DNA of 64,000 nucleotides, taken from Dendrobium chrysotoxum (lineage: Eukaryota > Streptophyta > Magnoliopsida > Asparagales > Orchidaceae). Location of the stretch: assembly GCA_019925795.1 (NCBI GenBank), contig CM034313.1, positions 82,677,663 through 82,741,662 on the forward strand. The letters run 5' to 3'. Below, one piece after another: positions 61,901 through 63,065 of this stretch (position 1 is its first letter; each line of letters starts with the position of its first letter). A program made the position numbers and the translations under genes. A model generated the notes under the pieces. The model saw only the letters and a program-made list of their open reading frames with translations. It did not search any database and was not told where the DNA came from.

Positions 61901-62846
61901 GGAGATGATGAAGAACTTGGAGCTGCTGATTGGCCAACTGTGCAAAGATATATAACCTGTCTAAGTAACTTGGAAGCAGATGAGCATCCGCGTGTTGTAA
62001 CTGAAAGCGAGGATCATCTAAAGAGGATGAGCCTAAGTGACATGCGAGTACGGCTTCTGAATGGTATGTTGCAGCAGAATGCATCATGTTTTTGTAGTTT
62101 TGCGACTGTTCGCTAATTAATTGCCTTGTATTCTTGAATGCTGTAATATTTCACTGGTCCATTAACAACTTATTTATTGATATCCTTACCTACAATGTAC
62201 TACCCCTTTCTCAAAATGCATTAACTCTTATCCCTTAACCCCCTTGCTTTTAAGGAATTTAGTGGTGCTCAATATGATCATTCTTCATCCTAGCATTTAT
62301 TTGGCAAAGTTCTTTCATAATAATGGGTTAGCTATTTTGTCATTATCTTTGATTTAAATTTAAGGAGTTGTGCTAATTGCAATTTCACAATTGATAATCT
62401 GTGAACAACTTTTATACCTAGGAATCTATGGATTGCTTTAAGTGGGAGATTATTGTTTGTACTGATGACCTGGTGCATGTCTCGTTTATGCATTCTAGTG
62501 AACTTTTCATTATACGGAAGTTGATATCTTACTATCATTTCAGGTGTGCAAGCTGCCTATTGGGCTATGCTTGATGAAGGAAGGATATCTCAAACCACTG
62601 CAATGATTTTAATGAGTTCCGTAGATGAAGCTATGGATGTGGTGTCTACTGAGACTTTAAGTGATTGGAAGGGCTTGAAGTCCAATGTTCATTTTCCAGG
62701 GTATTATAGATTTCTTCAGATGAGTAGACTCCCACAGCGGCTGGTCACCTATTTTACAGTGGAAAGATTGGAGTCAGCATGTTCACTTTGTGCAGCTTTT
62801 CTTCGTGCACACAGAATAGCCAGACGGCAACTTCATGAATTTATTG
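3339..62846 (+). CDS. SOS1: SOS1/NHX7-type plasma-membrane Na+/H+ antiporter, internal exons (partial gene)
   Basis: Spliced CDS join: 3339-3440, 3518-3635, 23387-23439, 23513-23578, 25249-25293, 33459-33514, 46001-46185, 58403-58453, 58541-58648, 61835-62063, 62544-62846. Every intron is GT-AG and the codon phase carries through all ten junctions without a stop. The product reads in the order of plant SOS1: transmembrane core with LGFIFNDAVIEIALTLAISY, TAFKGDSQQSLHHFWEMVAY, SGVVIAEGVL, LRGAVALALSLSVK and NGSTTQFLLHLL, then the start of the cytosolic tail (YTKYEML, LGDDEELGAADWPTV, LLNGVQAAYW, VERLESAC, RAHRIARRQL). Family knowledge: SOS1 exports Na+ across the plasma membrane in exchange for H+ and is activated by the SOS2/SOS3 kinase complex through its C-terminus. 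That C-terminus, with the cyclic-nucleotide-binding-like domain, is not in the window, nor is the N-terminus up to the conserved MNDG. About 438 of an expected ~1,150 residues are present. I infer a functional gene because no frame or splice site is broken. Confidence 0.93.
3518..3635 (+). CDS. SOS1: Antiporter exon b: two membrane segments
   Basis: Follows a 77-bp intron (acceptor ttcag at 3513-3517). It encodes 39 residues, from VALGLAFGIASILWLGF to ISYITFYT, and ends in phase 0 at donor gtaag (3636). The continuous open frame that runs through the 77-bp intron here is misleading; homology places the splice sites clearly. Confidence 0.92.
4016..4020. repeat. Target-site duplication aattt (left)
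   Basis: Identical to 10995-10999 on the other side of the chromovirus; 5 bp is the usual length for Ty3/gypsy integrase. Confidence 0.9.
4021..5201 (-). repeat. Chromovirus 3' LTR
   Basis: 1,181 bp, the same length as the partner at 9814-10994. Open frames of 60-148 codons inside it occur in both LTRs and are non-coding shadows. Confidence 0.96.
5199..6806 (-). pseudogene. pol: Chromovirus integrase with C-terminal chromodomain
   Basis: About 535 codons. HHCC-type zinc site (HSGGLGGHFG...CKVCQ), integrase core with the three acidic residues in ISMDFILGLP, TSDRDTRFLSHFW and HPQTDGQTEVVNR (DD35E), then a GPY-like region and a chromodomain in the last ~70 residues (IEDIIDVRVSK, RFLAKWKNHPLTDCTW). 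Separated from the RNase H frame by a one-base deletion near 6783. Chromodomains of this class are thought to guide insertion to marked chromatin. Confidence 0.93.
5202..5217 (-). other. Polypurine tract of the chromovirus
   Basis: Minus strand reads ACCAGGGGGGAAT directly before the 3' LTR; the expected site for plus-strand priming. Confidence 0.8.
6941..9037 (-). pseudogene. pol: Chromovirus gag C-terminus, protease, RT and RNase H
   Basis: 698 codons. Zinc knuckle CYKCGLYGHLSATC near residue 72; an acidic linker; aspartic protease with MIDSGSSGNFVS near residue 168; reverse transcriptase with the catalytic YFDDILIYS; start of RNase H (FEVDCDASNVGIGAVLS). The frame ends at a TAG after AKYSVYD where related elements have Gln, again one substitution. 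The frame then runs on into the remaining RNase H. Confidence 0.93.
9038..9625 (-). pseudogene. gag: Chromovirus gag, N-terminal part, ended by an in-frame TGA
   Basis: 195 codons from MAEAVENLNV. Contains the retrotransposon Gag core (DVPNFEGKLQPDHFLEWVE, ALTWWKN, FNNLRQGNQSVEEYTETFYK, RYINGLK). It stops at TGA (9038-9040), and the next codon in the same frame continues the gag linker. The stop is therefore a point mutation within a single gag-pol frame, not a real end. Confidence 0.9.
9794..9810 (-). other. Primer-binding site, initiator tRNA-Met type
   Basis: Minus strand reads TGGTATCAGAGCAAGT three bases after the 5' LTR end. TGGTATCAGAGC matches the 3' end of plant initiator tRNA-Met, the usual primer for this group. 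Confidence 0.88.
9814..10994 (-). repeat. Chromovirus 5' LTR
   Basis: 1,181 bp; starts on the minus strand with TGATGCATTC and ends in TTGCTTGCATCA. Confidence 0.96.
10340..10347 (-). promoter_or_regulatory. Putative LTR TATA box
   Basis: Minus strand reads CCTATAAATATATC. TATAAATA is also present in the other LTR at 4547-4554. Position inside the 5' LTR, upstream of gag, fits a retrotransposon promoter. Motif evidence only. Confidence 0.5.
10995..10999. repeat. Target-site duplication aattt (right)
   Basis: Pairs with 4016-4020. Confidence 0.9.
11295..12800 (-). pseudogene. hAT-superfamily transposase relic (minus strand)
   Basis: Three conserved hAT blocks lie in the right order on the minus strand with stops and frameshifts between them: LLKQRVAFND (about 12730-12762), DALEITNELS followed by KKEKAIIIVISLAQISK (about 12150-12265), and the dimerisation motif TSIERAFSAMNVES (about 11585-11630). 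The left end cagtggcagatggagg at 11295 resembles an hAT terminal repeat. The right end was not found. The relic belongs to the plant hAT group with a TTF-type zinc finger and DUF4371 (family inference). Confidence 0.72.
12478..12650 (+). mobile_element. 5'-truncated RTE-type LINE tail with 17-bp target duplication
   Basis: 173 bp ending in ccccatgtagtgggataaag and a (TTG)n-type tail. Flanked by taggtttagggtttagg (12461-12477) and taggtttagagtttagg (12651-12667), a 17-bp duplication with one mismatch. Nested within the hAT relic, so it inserted later. It could equally be called a SINE, since Au-type SINEs share this tail. Confidence 0.8.
12800..14380. other. Intron stretch with no recognised element
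   Basis: AT-rich to 13600. Then a pyrimidine-rich part with an open frame (13719-14009, 96 codons, rich in Ser, Pro and Cys) that has no recognisable domain and no start context of note. Could be the leader of an unclassified retroelement. Confidence 0.3.
14384..14670 (+). pseudogene. Unrecognised coding-like segment with one internal stop
   Basis: From ctcatgtcc at about 14387, some 94 codons read openly except for one TAA (near 14547). The protein is balanced and acidic-basic (VDPYEDFYNYMLLIDHELEP, then DEVPKFKNVAEHAVVFS), unlike random AT-rich translation. I do not recognise the family. May be a transposon internal ORF or a captured gene fragment. Confidence 0.35.
14843..15417 (-). mobile_element. 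5'-truncated RTE-clade LINE, 3' part
   Basis: 575 bp on the minus strand. Left end has the (GTT)n-type tail and the conserved accccacatagtgggataaa. It then encodes the RT C-terminal region (KMVVRPVVLYGAKCW-like, MRMLRWMSG-like blocks, decayed). Flanked by gatttaagcaac (14831-14842) and gatttatgcaac (15418-15429), a 12-bp duplication with one mismatch. Confidence 0.82.
15430..16990. other. Anonymous intron stretch
   Basis: AT-rich with small open frames (15818-16136) that show no domain. Nothing supportable beyond intron or decayed repeat. Confidence 0.3.
17000..19210 (+). repeat. Family B LTR-like repeat, copy 2 (plus)
   Basis: Ends at gaggcgtgaca (19210), the mirror of the TGTCACRYCC start seen in the minus copies. 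Contains a purine-rich block (17620-17800), the segment taggtgataggagggtggg (18312-18330), repeated 'gagcctatggg' phrases, and tcatagctcaccgg (18824-18837). The same segments occur in the same order at 35440-35660. No coding capacity. The left boundary is uncertain. Confidence 0.6.
19440..19636 (+). repeat. Short dispersed repeat (family C), copy 1
   Basis: Aligns by eye with 50005-50185: a shared order of ggaggct...ttaatgag.gagaa.a.ac, then ttttcaaat/tactgaaa.a.ccactaaaat and tgaaaataaataccttt-like ends. Non-coding. Confidence 0.4.
19637..20356 (-). mobile_element. Internally deleted Ty1/copia retrotransposon
   Basis: Minus strand: a 244-bp LTR with TG...CA ends (20113-20356), a primer site with TGATATCAGAG (a one-base variant of TGGTATCAGAG, 20102-20112), a short leader, then a jump into reverse transcriptase (19637-19870; LIYLSHTRPDIGFVVSMISQ, ILRYLKNTPGKGLL, NANWAGS). 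Gag, protease, integrase and most of RT are missing, and no second LTR is visible. The RT breaks off where family C begins. Confidence 0.78.
20360..21020. other. Anonymous AT-rich intron
   Basis: Contains a 90-codon frame (20761-21033) with no recognisable domain. A short stretch near 20580-20640 resembles, in reverse, 47045-47110 (gatgatgtaataaatat), hinting at a small dispersed repeat. Confidence 0.3.
21021..22490 (-). repeat. Family B LTR-like repeat, copy 3 (minus)
   Basis: Starts tgtcacatcc at 21021. Contains ctccttacctgaaatcattt (21311), ggcccaccctcctgcgcag (21935-21953, the reverse of the gggtggg block of copy 2) and a pyrimidine-rich end (22405-22440). Non-coding; right limit approximate. 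Confidence 0.55.
22490..23386. other. Intron 3' part before exon c
   Basis: Unique-looking AT-rich sequence leading to the acceptor at 23381-23386. Nothing else recognised. Confidence 0.4.
23387..23439 (+). CDS. SOS1: Antiporter exon c
   Basis: Acceptor caccag at 23381-23386, donor gtaaga at 23440. Encodes AQGGADVSGVLAVMTLG plus two bases of a Met codon. It resumes exactly where exon b stops, after a 19,751-bp intron, and is followed by an intron of only 73 bp. Confidence 0.92.
23513..23578 (+). CDS. SOS1: Antiporter exon d
   Basis: Acceptor tgacag ends at 23512, donor gtatgc at 23579. Completes Met, then FFAAVAKTAFKGDSQQSLHHF plus two bases of Trp. The TAFKGDSQ.SLHHFWEM stretch is a strong plant SOS1 signature. 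Confidence 0.93.
23875..24420 (-). mobile_element. Decayed non-LTR (RTE-type) 3' end, second tail type
   Basis: Left end catcatcatcattagcctta, followed by tcccatcagttggggttagc and tcatgaatct, matches the reverse of an RTE-like tail ending in ggataaggctaatgatgatg. This differs from the (TTG)n subfamily elsewhere in the window. The rest is too decayed to translate. Lies in the 1,670-bp intron between exons d and e. Confidence 0.5.
25249..25293 (+). CDS. SOS1: Antiporter exon e (45 nt)
   Basis: A 45-nt exon between a 1,670-bp and an 8,165-bp intron. Acceptor ttccag at 25243-25248, donor gtacac at 25294. Encodes the end of Trp, then EMVAYIANTLIFIL and two bases of Ser. Too short for gene finders without homology. 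Confidence 0.9.
25715..26405. repeat. C-rich anonymous block
   Basis: About 700 bp that is markedly richer in C and CpG than its AT-rich surroundings, ending in (TC)n and (TA)n. A 183-codon plus-strand frame exists (25720-26271) but is Ser/Pro/Arg/His-rich with no domain, and a second overlapping frame is also open, as expected of stop-poor C-rich DNA. May be an LTR or leader of an unclassified retroelement. Confidence 0.4.
26430..26470. repeat. (TA)n microsatellite next to (TC)n
   Basis: (TC)n at 26408-26422, then alternating TA for about 41 bp. Confidence 0.97.
26700..28600 (+). repeat. Family A anonymous repeat, copy 1
   Basis: Long non-coding repeat that aligns by eye with 43130-44720: shared ordered blocks around aatgct.cacaga (27525), gtggttttgttg.aaaatg (27862), cgtatgttcc.taatg.ct (27912), ctaagtcgact...gggatcatgatagcctg (28098-28150), ttgctactatacactaggta (28274) and gattaattaactgtaggggctt (28352). 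Strongly diverged (perhaps 30% different). No coding domain in either copy. Confidence 0.62.
28600..29400. other. Anonymous intron stretch
   Basis: Mixed composition with small frames only; nothing supportable. The part up to 28760 may still belong to family A. Confidence 0.3.
29450..30000 (-). mobile_element. Possible degenerate LINE 3' region
   Basis: Begins aataatatcatcatgaccatc and tgccatttgggttggctttatg, resembling the reverse of an RTE tail with (ATG)n; later phrases (ttctataaaat, ttcgagatacttaaat) fit the same family. Heavily decayed, so only a tentative call. Confidence 0.35.
30380..33185 (+). mobile_element. RTE-clade LINE, long decayed copy (3' truncated)
   Basis: Starts at the conserved 5' segment ggtcccaagtcctagatgag (30392). 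Encodes, with many stops and frameshifts, an endonuclease (ETKWVGEKAKEI, RNGVGVIIDKSL, SAYALQV, GGDLMD; 30660-31150), then an RTE-type reverse transcriptase (AIGPDDIPIEVWKCLG at 32075-32120; FRPGRSTMKALHLL; MIFIDLEKAYEKASREVL; GLHQGSFLSPYLFAFVID; LFADDILLVDK at 32680-32710) and the C-terminal part (FRYLGSVIQSDGEIDEDI; EMRMLMWMSGFTLRDR). It lacks the 3' tail. A run of C (32950-32958) interrupts the frame. Confidence 0.88.
31924..33048 (+). pseudogene. RTE LINE reverse transcriptase, broken
   Basis: Three open pieces (31924-32145, 32513-32788, 32743-33048) in different frames cover the RT fingers, the catalytic FADD box and the C-terminal domain. The catalytic FADD is intact, but in-frame stops and shifts make the protein non-functional. 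Confidence 0.85.
33459..33514 (+). CDS. SOS1: Antiporter exon f (56 nt)
   Basis: Acceptor ctccag at 33453-33458, donor gtatta at 33515. Completes Ser, then GVVIAEGVLNGDNHFERH and one base of Gly. Corresponds to the membrane segment end plus the short extracellular loop, which is the least conserved part of the core. Confidence 0.9.
34560..35665 (+). repeat. Family B LTR-like repeat, copy 4 (plus)
   Basis: Purine-rich block (34740-34830), then aagatgtcatgttaggtgat (35439), aggcgggtgggg, repeated 'gggctat' phrases, gcgatctcaagagcttacgg and aaaggaaagttatgaaatac, matching 18295-18520 in the same order. Truncated on the right by a copia fragment. Confidence 0.6.
35669..35704. repeat. Compound (AC)(AT)(GT)(GC) microsatellite
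   Basis: Alternating purine-pyrimidine run of about 36 bp: acacacacatatatgtgtgtg followed by (CG)n. The left part is self-complementary. Confidence 0.95.
35742..35860 (+). pseudogene. Ty1/copia reverse transcriptase fragment
   Basis: Reads MHQFDIKNTFVNIDLEDEVY then MDIPS, matching the conserved copia RT block (usually QLDVKNAFL.GDLEEEVYM). About 35 codons, then a stop. No LTR next to it. Confidence 0.75.
36154..36698 (+). repeat. 5' LTR of the plus-strand Ty3/gypsy element
   Basis: Begins tgatacggcagcagaggag, ends aaggcatatca, two bases before the primer site. Five-base terminal inverted repeat TGATA/TATCA. Confidence 0.75.
36702..36713 (+). other. Primer-binding site, initiator tRNA-Met type
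   Basis: tggtatcagagg directly downstream of the LTR; one base off the standard TGGTATCAGAGC. Confidence 0.8.
36852..38330 (+). pseudogene. Ty3/gypsy gag and protease, broken
   Basis: ATG at 36852 opens a charged N-terminus (MTAKKMEALEGEMEQF), with coiled-coil-like VEERVSSMENRMENRFESLE in a shifted frame. Then the Gag core (FLFERFRAIREGDLHEQFY, MEYREKFELLSGRLREIFEEG), a zinc knuckle and an aspartic protease. The protease reads VVILVENGATHNFIS where active enzymes have Asp-Ser-Gly, so the catalytic Asp is Glu. At least three stops and shifts. Confidence 0.85.
38556..40188. mobile_element. Unclassified insertion with an iterated palindromic motif
   Basis: 1.63-kb non-coding segment that splits the Ty3/gypsy element, flanked by tggag (38551-38555 and 40189-40193; the boundary is a best guess). 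Starts gttgttagacctttgagaac, with aagaggggggtgaattgatt. Contains tttatagtggttcggtccaa (38821), a phrase I know from many plant repeats of unclear class, and a 500-bp region (39340-39860) with about a dozen variants of ATCGTCC-N-GNACGAT-TAGT. No ORF beyond chance. Ends with attatcatcaaaaacataaac. Confidence 0.6.
39345..39862. repeat. Degenerate array of the palindromic motif atcgtcc-N-ggacgat
   Basis: Examples: atcgtcctatacgattagta (39349), tgtcctgtatgatcagttc (39402), gatcgtccaggacaatt (39435), ctagtacgattagttta (39457), gctcgtccagtacgatg (39640), attgtcctggacgattag (39659), and back-to-back copies at 39743-39775. Spacing is irregular (20 to 80 bp), so it is not a simple tandem repeat and not a CRISPR array. 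Confidence 0.75.
40446..41345. other. Anonymous intron stretch
   Basis: AT-rich. A small overlapping pair of frames at 40744-40996 shows no domain. Nothing supportable. Confidence 0.3.
41346..41745. repeat. Tandem duplication of a 200-bp unit
   Basis: ttgtttcata at 41346 recurs at 41546, exactly 200 bp later, and the two units match along their length (tacttcatagttc.atagaa, atatttcatcatttaac.tat, tataaaaaa.tcacattta, ttttgaggcttatt.ctcaaa). Each unit ends in short sub-repeats of the type ctcaaaacgtcttgaggttta. Confidence 0.93.
41750..43130. other. Anonymous intron with a pyrimidine-rich zone
   Basis: 42370-42880 is rich in TTC/CTT runs. The minus-strand frames there (42378-42596, 42633-42893) are Lys/Arg/Glu-rich translations of that composition and carry no domain. 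The remainder is AT-rich. Confidence 0.35.
43130..44720 (+). repeat. Family A anonymous repeat, copy 2
   Basis: Same order of diverged blocks as 26700-28600: gagaatgctccacaga (43434), gtggttttgttgtcaaatgac (44011), ccgaatgttctttaatgact (44110), ggttaggttgactatctcc (44298), gggatcatgataacttgag (44340), ttgctactatatgtttagca (44460), gataattaactatatatgctt (44548), gattatgaagtccttg (44590). No coding domain. Confidence 0.62.
44830..45240. repeat. GC-rich CCG/GCC block followed by a T-rich stretch
   Basis: 44870-45065 is very rich in CCACC/GCCGCC and is open in several frames (Ala/Gly/Trp-rich or Pro/His-rich), which is typical of non-coding low-complexity GC DNA. It ends at ccaaccaaacaacccctta (45219-45232), which resembles a PIF/Harbinger-type MITE terminus, but no partner end was found. 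Confidence 0.4.
45240..46000. other. Intron 3' part before exon g
   Basis: Two minus-strand frames (45210-45479, 45510-45794) are open for about 90 codons each but show no domain I recognise. Then plain intron to the acceptor. Confidence 0.3.
46001..46185 (+). CDS. SOS1: Antiporter exon g: transport-core membrane segments
   Basis: Acceptor tttcag ends at 46000, donor gtaagt at 46186. Encodes 61 full codons beginning SSWGYLVLLYVYVQLSRVVV and ending in LRGAVALALSLSVK. The WSGLRGAVALALSLS block is a conserved membrane segment of the plant NHX7/SOS1 group. Ends in phase 0. Confidence 0.94.
47511..47540. repeat. (TA)n microsatellite
   Basis: About 30 bp of alternating AT with one interruption. 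Confidence 0.93.
48012..49540 (-). repeat. Family B LTR-like repeat, copy 5 (minus)
   Basis: Starts tgtcacatcccagttagcc at 48012. Contains ctccttccccttttctgcag (48360) and actgctaatgagctatgctc (48388), equivalent to the tgagctatg block of the other copies. Carries its own internal minisatellite (48837-49025). The right limit is uncertain. Confidence 0.5.
48837..49025. repeat. TTTTGCTGC minisatellite
   Basis: Degenerate direct repeats built on ttttgctgcc/ttttgctgtac/cttttgttgcc, about 12-18 bp apart, over 190 bp. The 86-codon Leu/Phe/Cys-rich frame across it (48850-49110) is a by-product. Confidence 0.9.
49560..49925 (-). mobile_element. RTE LINE 5' end fragment
   Basis: The reverse complement reads ctaggtcccaagtcctggatg, gttgcgttaggtagtcgaca, then the same phrases as 30392-30680 (gcagtgttaaataggcaa, attaggatagga.cttg.aa, ataggttcccttac). 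It is the 5' region plus the start of the endonuclease. LINE copies normally keep the 3' end, so this is a broken remnant. Confidence 0.8.
50005..50185 (+). repeat. Short dispersed repeat (family C), copy 2
   Basis: Aligned by eye with 19440-19636 (ggaggctt.aattaatgag, caat.tactgaaa.agccactaaaat, tgacaaatacctttctctt). Non-coding. Confidence 0.4.
50659..50951. mobile_element. hAT-type MITE
   Basis: 293 bp with imperfect terminal inverted repeats: left catgggcggatccaccc, right (reverse complement) caggggtggatccagcc. Flanked by an exact 8-bp duplication, tgctcaat (50651-50658 and 50952-50959). The 8-bp duplication and the CAGGGGTGGATCC terminus are typical of hAT elements. No transposase, so non-autonomous. 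Contains poly-A and poly-C runs. Confidence 0.85.
51807..52078. mobile_element. Mutator-type MITE with ~72-bp terminal inverted repeats
   Basis: 272 bp. The left terminus gggatctttacatacatacc and the right terminus are inverted repeats over about 72 bp with only three or four mismatches, including cactttatttcatgctattt. Exact 9-bp target duplication taactaaaa at 51798-51806 and 52079-52087. A 9-bp duplication plus long inverted repeats is the Mutator/MULE signature. No transposase. Confidence 0.9.
52088..52800 (-). other. Possible remnant of an LTR element (LTR start and adjacent region)
   Basis: On the minus strand, cctacagggggcgaatatg at 52124-52142 looks like a polypurine tract followed by an LTR start (TATGTTAGC or TGTTAGC). 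The 60-codon frame before it (52078-52260) might be the end of an internal ORF, but no retroelement domain is recognised and no second LTR is seen. Confidence 0.3.
53275..53596 (-). repeat. Copia 3' LTR
   Basis: 322 bp; aligns with 57922-58241. Contains two imperfect internal copies of a unit around gcctcccatggattcccaac / agtctcccacggattcccat. Confidence 0.92.
53600..55150 (-). pseudogene. pol: Copia reverse transcriptase and RNase H, broken
   Basis: RT N-terminal block (NNTWEITDLP, VSCKWVFSVKYKTDDTLKRYKERLVAKGYTQ split over a frame at 54836-55102). DDINLTRNDEKKK and the middle part at 54302-54559; GTLIYLSHTRPDIAFAANMV and YTDTDYEGS at 54035-54265. RNase H (LHCDNKSTINIARNQVRHDR, KHIEVDKYFIKE, DQLADILIKGI) at 53584-53922. 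At least four breaks. Confidence 0.88.
55301..56440 (-). pseudogene. pol: Copia pre-integrase and integrase, broken
   Basis: WLHHFKLRHPSFDILRNMYS and CALAKHKRVPFPNKHERC form the pre-integrase zinc-type domain; LIHSDIWGPSKIPNISGA is the start of the integrase core. The C-terminal part (TTYHINRLPSKTLGLKIPM, ALKCIFVGYLSTQKCYKCYH) is in another frame (55301-55813). Confidence 0.85.
57060..57762 (-). pseudogene. gag: Copia gag, broken
   Basis: ATG at 57760-57762 is followed by a TAA as the third codon, then a UBN2-type gag start (YHLNEKNYLKWSQFVKNYLK, FWAWNEADSMIMS) and further stops. A CCHC-like remnant lies around 56930-57000. Confidence 0.8.
57922..58241 (-). repeat. Copia 5' LTR
   Basis: 320 bp; the same sequence with small differences and a few short indels. 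Confidence 0.92.
58403..58453 (+). CDS. SOS1: Antiporter exon h (51 nt, loop)
   Basis: Acceptor ttcttag ends at 58402, donor gtatgt at 58454. Seventeen codons, QASGVNQPLLTSELGTL: the variable loop that precedes the last conserved membrane segment. Immediately downstream of the copia element that ends at 58241. Then an 87-bp intron. Confidence 0.9.
58541..58648 (+). CDS. SOS1: Antiporter exon i: last membrane segment
   Basis: Acceptor ctgcag ends at 58540, donor gttagt at 58649. Thirty-six codons from FVFFTGGIVFLTLIINGSTT to MDKLSAAK. The FTGGIVFLTLI.NGSTTQF motif is near-invariant in plant SOS1. Confidence 0.94.
58886..58982. repeat. Compound (AC)n(AT)n microsatellite
   Basis: About 35 bp of (AC)n then about 62 bp of (AT)n, in the intron after exon i. 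Confidence 0.97.
58983..59790. other. Anonymous intron stretch
   Basis: AT-rich, with small frames only (59051-59233). No element recognised. Confidence 0.35.
59795..60325 (-). mobile_element. 5'-truncated RTE-clade LINE, 3' part
   Basis: About 530 bp on the minus strand, closely parallel to 14843-15417: left end aat/aac-rich tail, then tttatcccactacatggggc, and the RT C-terminal region (KMVVKPVVFYGAERWPLKEH, VAEMRMLRWISGFTFRD; 60110-60319). Ends next to an (AAAT)n run. The target duplication is unclear. Confidence 0.8.
60326..61834. other. Intron 3' part before exon j
   Basis: AT-rich intron, no recognisable element or exon. Confidence 0.4.
61835..62063 (+). CDS. SOS1: Antiporter exon j: start of cytosolic domain
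   Basis: Acceptor ttgaag ends at 61834; an in-frame tga just upstream excludes a longer exon. Donor gtatgt at 62064. Encodes IRILNYTKYEMLKK, then the acidic LGDDEELGAADWPTV block, a lineage-variable stretch, and MRVRLLN plus one base of Gly. The stretch around LEADEHPRVVTESEDHLKRM is the most divergent part of the gene seen here. Confidence 0.92.
62544..62846 (+). CDS. SOS1: Antiporter exon k: cytosolic domain
   Basis: Acceptor tttcag ends at 62543, donor gtaggt at 62847. Encodes GVQAAYWAMLDEGRISQ, then VDEAMDVVS, LSDWKGLK, VERLESAC, AFLRAHRIARRQLHEFI and one base of Gly. The next exon would begin the remaining cytosolic domain and is beyond the window or beyond the repeat at 63066. Confidence 0.93.
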
Positions 62847-63065
62847 GTAGGTTGTTCTCTTTGTATGGGGTACATCCACCTTGCCCTTTTACTTTAAGCG
62901 ATCTATCTTTTACCTTATAAGTCCATAAGATAATCCAACTTACTGCAGTAGATGTTATTGGTGCTTTTTTCTTGGTTTTTTATGTGTTGGCAAATTTTTC
63001 ATACAGGTCATTTGAATGTTCGTAAGCATAGTTCTTACTACTGATTCATCATTTAAGACGGTTAA
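62847..63065. other. Intron after exon k (continues past the repeat)
   Basis: Begins with donor gtaggt. The stretch to 62920 stays open by chance. No further exon is recognised before the window ends. Confidence 0.5.

Noticed and set aside
62847..62920. Extension of exon k into a longer open frame
   Set aside because: The consensus donor gtaggt at 62847 and the family alignment end the exon there; the following codons do not resemble SOS1.
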